A stretch of DNA of 15,247 nucleotides. It comes from JBAWVR01 sp037147155. GTDB lineage: Bacteria; Patescibacteriota; Minisyncoccia; Phycocordibacterales; GWA1-40-21. The position numbers and the translations under genes are program-made. The stretch lies in contig JBAWVR010000017.1 of NCBI GenBank assembly GCA_037147155.1, positions 1-15,247 on the forward strand, written 5' to 3'. The notes below the pieces were generated by a model that was not told the DNA's origin, ran no database searches, and saw nothing but the letters and a program-made list of their open reading frames with translations. Within the stretch, counting starts at the first letter, position 1. The number at the start of each line of letters is the position of its first letter. Positions 14,292-15,247 of this stretch are shown in pieces.

Positions 14292-14870
14292 TTATTTACT
14301 CAACACTTTATCAATCAATCCATACTTCTTGGCCTCATCAGCAGACATATAATAATCGCGATCAGCATCTTTTTCGATGCGTGCTAAAGTCTGTCCAGTA
14401 TTATCAGAGAGGATTTTGTTAAGTTTGGCCCGAATCTTCAAGATCTGCTTGGCAGTGATTTCAATATCGCTAGCCTGGCCTTGAGCTCCGCCCAAAGGCT
14501 GGTGAATCATGATTTCAGAATTAGGTAGAGAGTAGCGTTTGCCTTTTTTACCAGCAGAAAGGAGGAGTGCTCCGGCAGAAGCAGCGAGACCAATACAAAC
14601 AGTGGACACATCATTCTTGATAAAGTTCATGGTGTCTAGGATGGCCAAAGCGGCGGAGACGGATCCGCCAGGGGAGTTGATGTAGAGACTAATATCCTTC
14701 TTTGGATCTTCAGACTGGAGGAAGAGCAATTGAGCAATGATTAAGTTCGCAGTATCATCATCAATCGGCCCGCCAAGGAAAATAATATTTTCCTTGAGTA
14801 GACGTGAATAAATATCATAGGCACGTTCGCCAAATTGGGACTTCTCTAAAACGGTTGGAATTAGGTTCAT
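14292..14870 (-). CDS. clpP: ATP-dependent Clp protease proteolytic subunit ClpP
   Basis: A 192-residue serine peptidase that forms the tetradecameric barrel fed by ClpX/ClpA/ClpC ATPases. The catalytic triad is in place: Ser98 in G-L-A-A-S-A-G, His123 in M-I-H-Q-P and Asp172 in R-D-Y-Y-M-S-A. The oxyanion-region S-P-G-G (66-69) and the C-terminal E-A-K-K-Y-G-L-I-D (179-187) are typical. Length matches the mature-type family members. The residue before the usual GAFLL segment is Ala where Met is common (ASAG for ASMG), a mild variant. The start ATG is the only one giving the usual N-terminus (LIPTVLEKS); no Shine-Dalgarno. It is transcribed alone; no clpX or tig gene is adjacent in the window. 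Confidence 0.97.
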   Translation of the reverse strand: MNLIPTVLEKSQFGERAYDIYSRLLKENIIFLGGPIDDDTANLIIAQLLFLQSEDPKKDISLYINSPGGSVSAALAILDTMNFIKNDVSTVCIGLAASAGALLLSAGKKGKRYSLPNSEIMIHQPLGGAQGQASDIEITAKQILKIRAKLNKILSDNTGQTLARIEKDADRDYYMSADEAKKYGLIDKVLSK

Positions 14871-14901
14871 AGTATTTTGGGTTAAAGTTAATAACAGACT
14901 A

Positions 14902-14929
14902 ATAATATACGGATTTTGGATTAAATCAA
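14902..14929 (-). promoter_or_regulatory. clpP promoter
   Basis: On the minus strand TTGATT (14924-14929), 16 bp, TATTAT (14902-14907). The transcript would start near 14895, about 25 bases before the clpP ATG. Confidence 0.6.
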
Positions 14930-14953
14930 ATGGTAACAGTTAAGGGTTGTTGT

Positions 14954-14982
14954 TTGTGTAAAAAGCACCCAAGGTGTAAAAT
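14954..14982 (+). promoter_or_regulatory. Promoter for the secreted protein at 15043
   Basis: TTGTGT (14954-14959), 17 bp, TAAAAT (14977-14982), inside the 12-mer AAGGTGTAAAAT also found at 7830-7841. It would leave a leader of about 54 AT-rich bases and is arranged back-to-back with the clpP promoter. Confidence 0.6.
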
Positions 14983-15042
14983 GATTAGAATATTTAATCT
15001 ATTGAAAATAGAACATAATATTTATTATAAAAATATATCAAA

Positions 15043-15247
15043 ATGAAAAAGTTCTTAAAACATGTTTCTAGGGGACAGAAAGTTTTAGCTATCGTTTTTG
15101 TGGCTCTCGCCATTATCGTATCAGTTGGCAATCTTGTTTTTGTTAATGCTGGATCAAGTAATTCCGATATGGCGGCTATTGTTGCGGCCACCCAAAGCCC
15201 CCTCTCCATCGCTGATATTTATGAAGTCACACCATCAAGCAATACTT
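15043..15247 (+). CDS. Secreted protein, N-terminal fragment (runs off window)
   Basis: Sixty-eight codons are visible from the ATG at 15043 and the frame is open to the window edge. The N-terminus is a signal peptide: basic MKKFLKHVSRGQK, a hydrophobic core (about 14-34) and a VNA-G cleavage-like site near residue 36. The core ends with S-V-G-N-L-V-F-V-N-A, resembling S-V-G-V-I-T-V-N-A of the Ig-like protein at 11360. The mature part begins Ser/Ala-rich, with no recognisable domain in what is seen. The promoter at 14954-14982 supports the start. Probably another extracytoplasmic repeat protein, but that is a guess from context. Confidence 0.75.
   Translation, partial: MKKFLKHVSRGQKVLAIVFVALAIIVSVGNLVFVNAGSSNSDMAAIVAATQSPLSIADIYEVTPSSNT

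Noticed and set aside
14994..15209. Minus-strand 71-codon frame at the right end.
   Set aside because: It is antisense to the secreted-protein start at 15043, which has a clear promoter and signal peptide.
1..15247. Alternative genetic code with UGA as glycine.
   Set aside because: No visible gene contains in-frame TGA, including a frame of over 1,700 codons; stops are TAA and TAG. With only nine visible stops, TGA not being used as a stop is weak evidence and does not show reassignment.

Overview
The window looks like part of a genome of the Candidate Phyla Radiation (Patescibacteria), most likely Parcubacteria-like. This is an inference from several signs together: AT-rich DNA, two very long secreted proteins made of cysteine-paired Ig-like repeats, an RNHCP-domain protein, a short divergent NAD kinase, an HTH plus LAGLIDADG-like protein, and no clear Shine-Dalgarno sequence before any start. 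Stops are TAA or TAG, and no long frame contains an in-frame TGA, so the standard bacterial code fits and UGA=Gly recoding does not.

Layout. Bases 1-5256 are the 3' part of a giant repeat-rich surface protein whose start lies outside the window. It is followed by nadK (5315), an RNHCP zinc protein (6001) and a small cysteine-rich acidic protein (6400), all on + and ending at a strong hairpin (6776-6812). A TTGTCT-17-TATAAT promoter then drives an HTH/LAGLIDADG-like gene (6864-7529), whose last 15 bases lie inside tRNA-Gly(UCC) (7515-7585). Behind the tRNA is an unusual palindromic region (7566-7782) in which the tRNA 3' end recurs in inverted and in direct orientation. A 305-residue protein of unknown function (7869-8786) converges on HU (8840-9112, -) at a shared bidirectional terminator. 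RNase Y (9414-10943, -) lies upstream of HU. A second long secreted Ig-like protein (11360-14230, +) converges on clpP (14292-14870, -). The window ends in the first 68 codons of another secreted protein (15043).

How it fits together. Most of the coding length belongs to extracytoplasmic repeat proteins, probably cell-surface or secreted. The rest is housekeeping: NADP supply (NadK), RNA decay (RNase Y), proteolysis (ClpP), nucleoid structure (HU) and glycine decoding. Convergent pairs are separated by long symmetric hairpins. Promoters with near-consensus -35/-10 boxes and 16-17 bp spacing can be read in front of most genes.

The most unusual places are the tRNA-Gly locus, where a coding stop codon sits inside the tRNA and a 31-bp interrupted inverted repeat covers the tRNA T-arm and acceptor strand, and the ABCDE/A'B'C'E' block duplication in the 956-residue Ig-like protein. 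No CRISPR array, insertion sequence or phage gene was seen.
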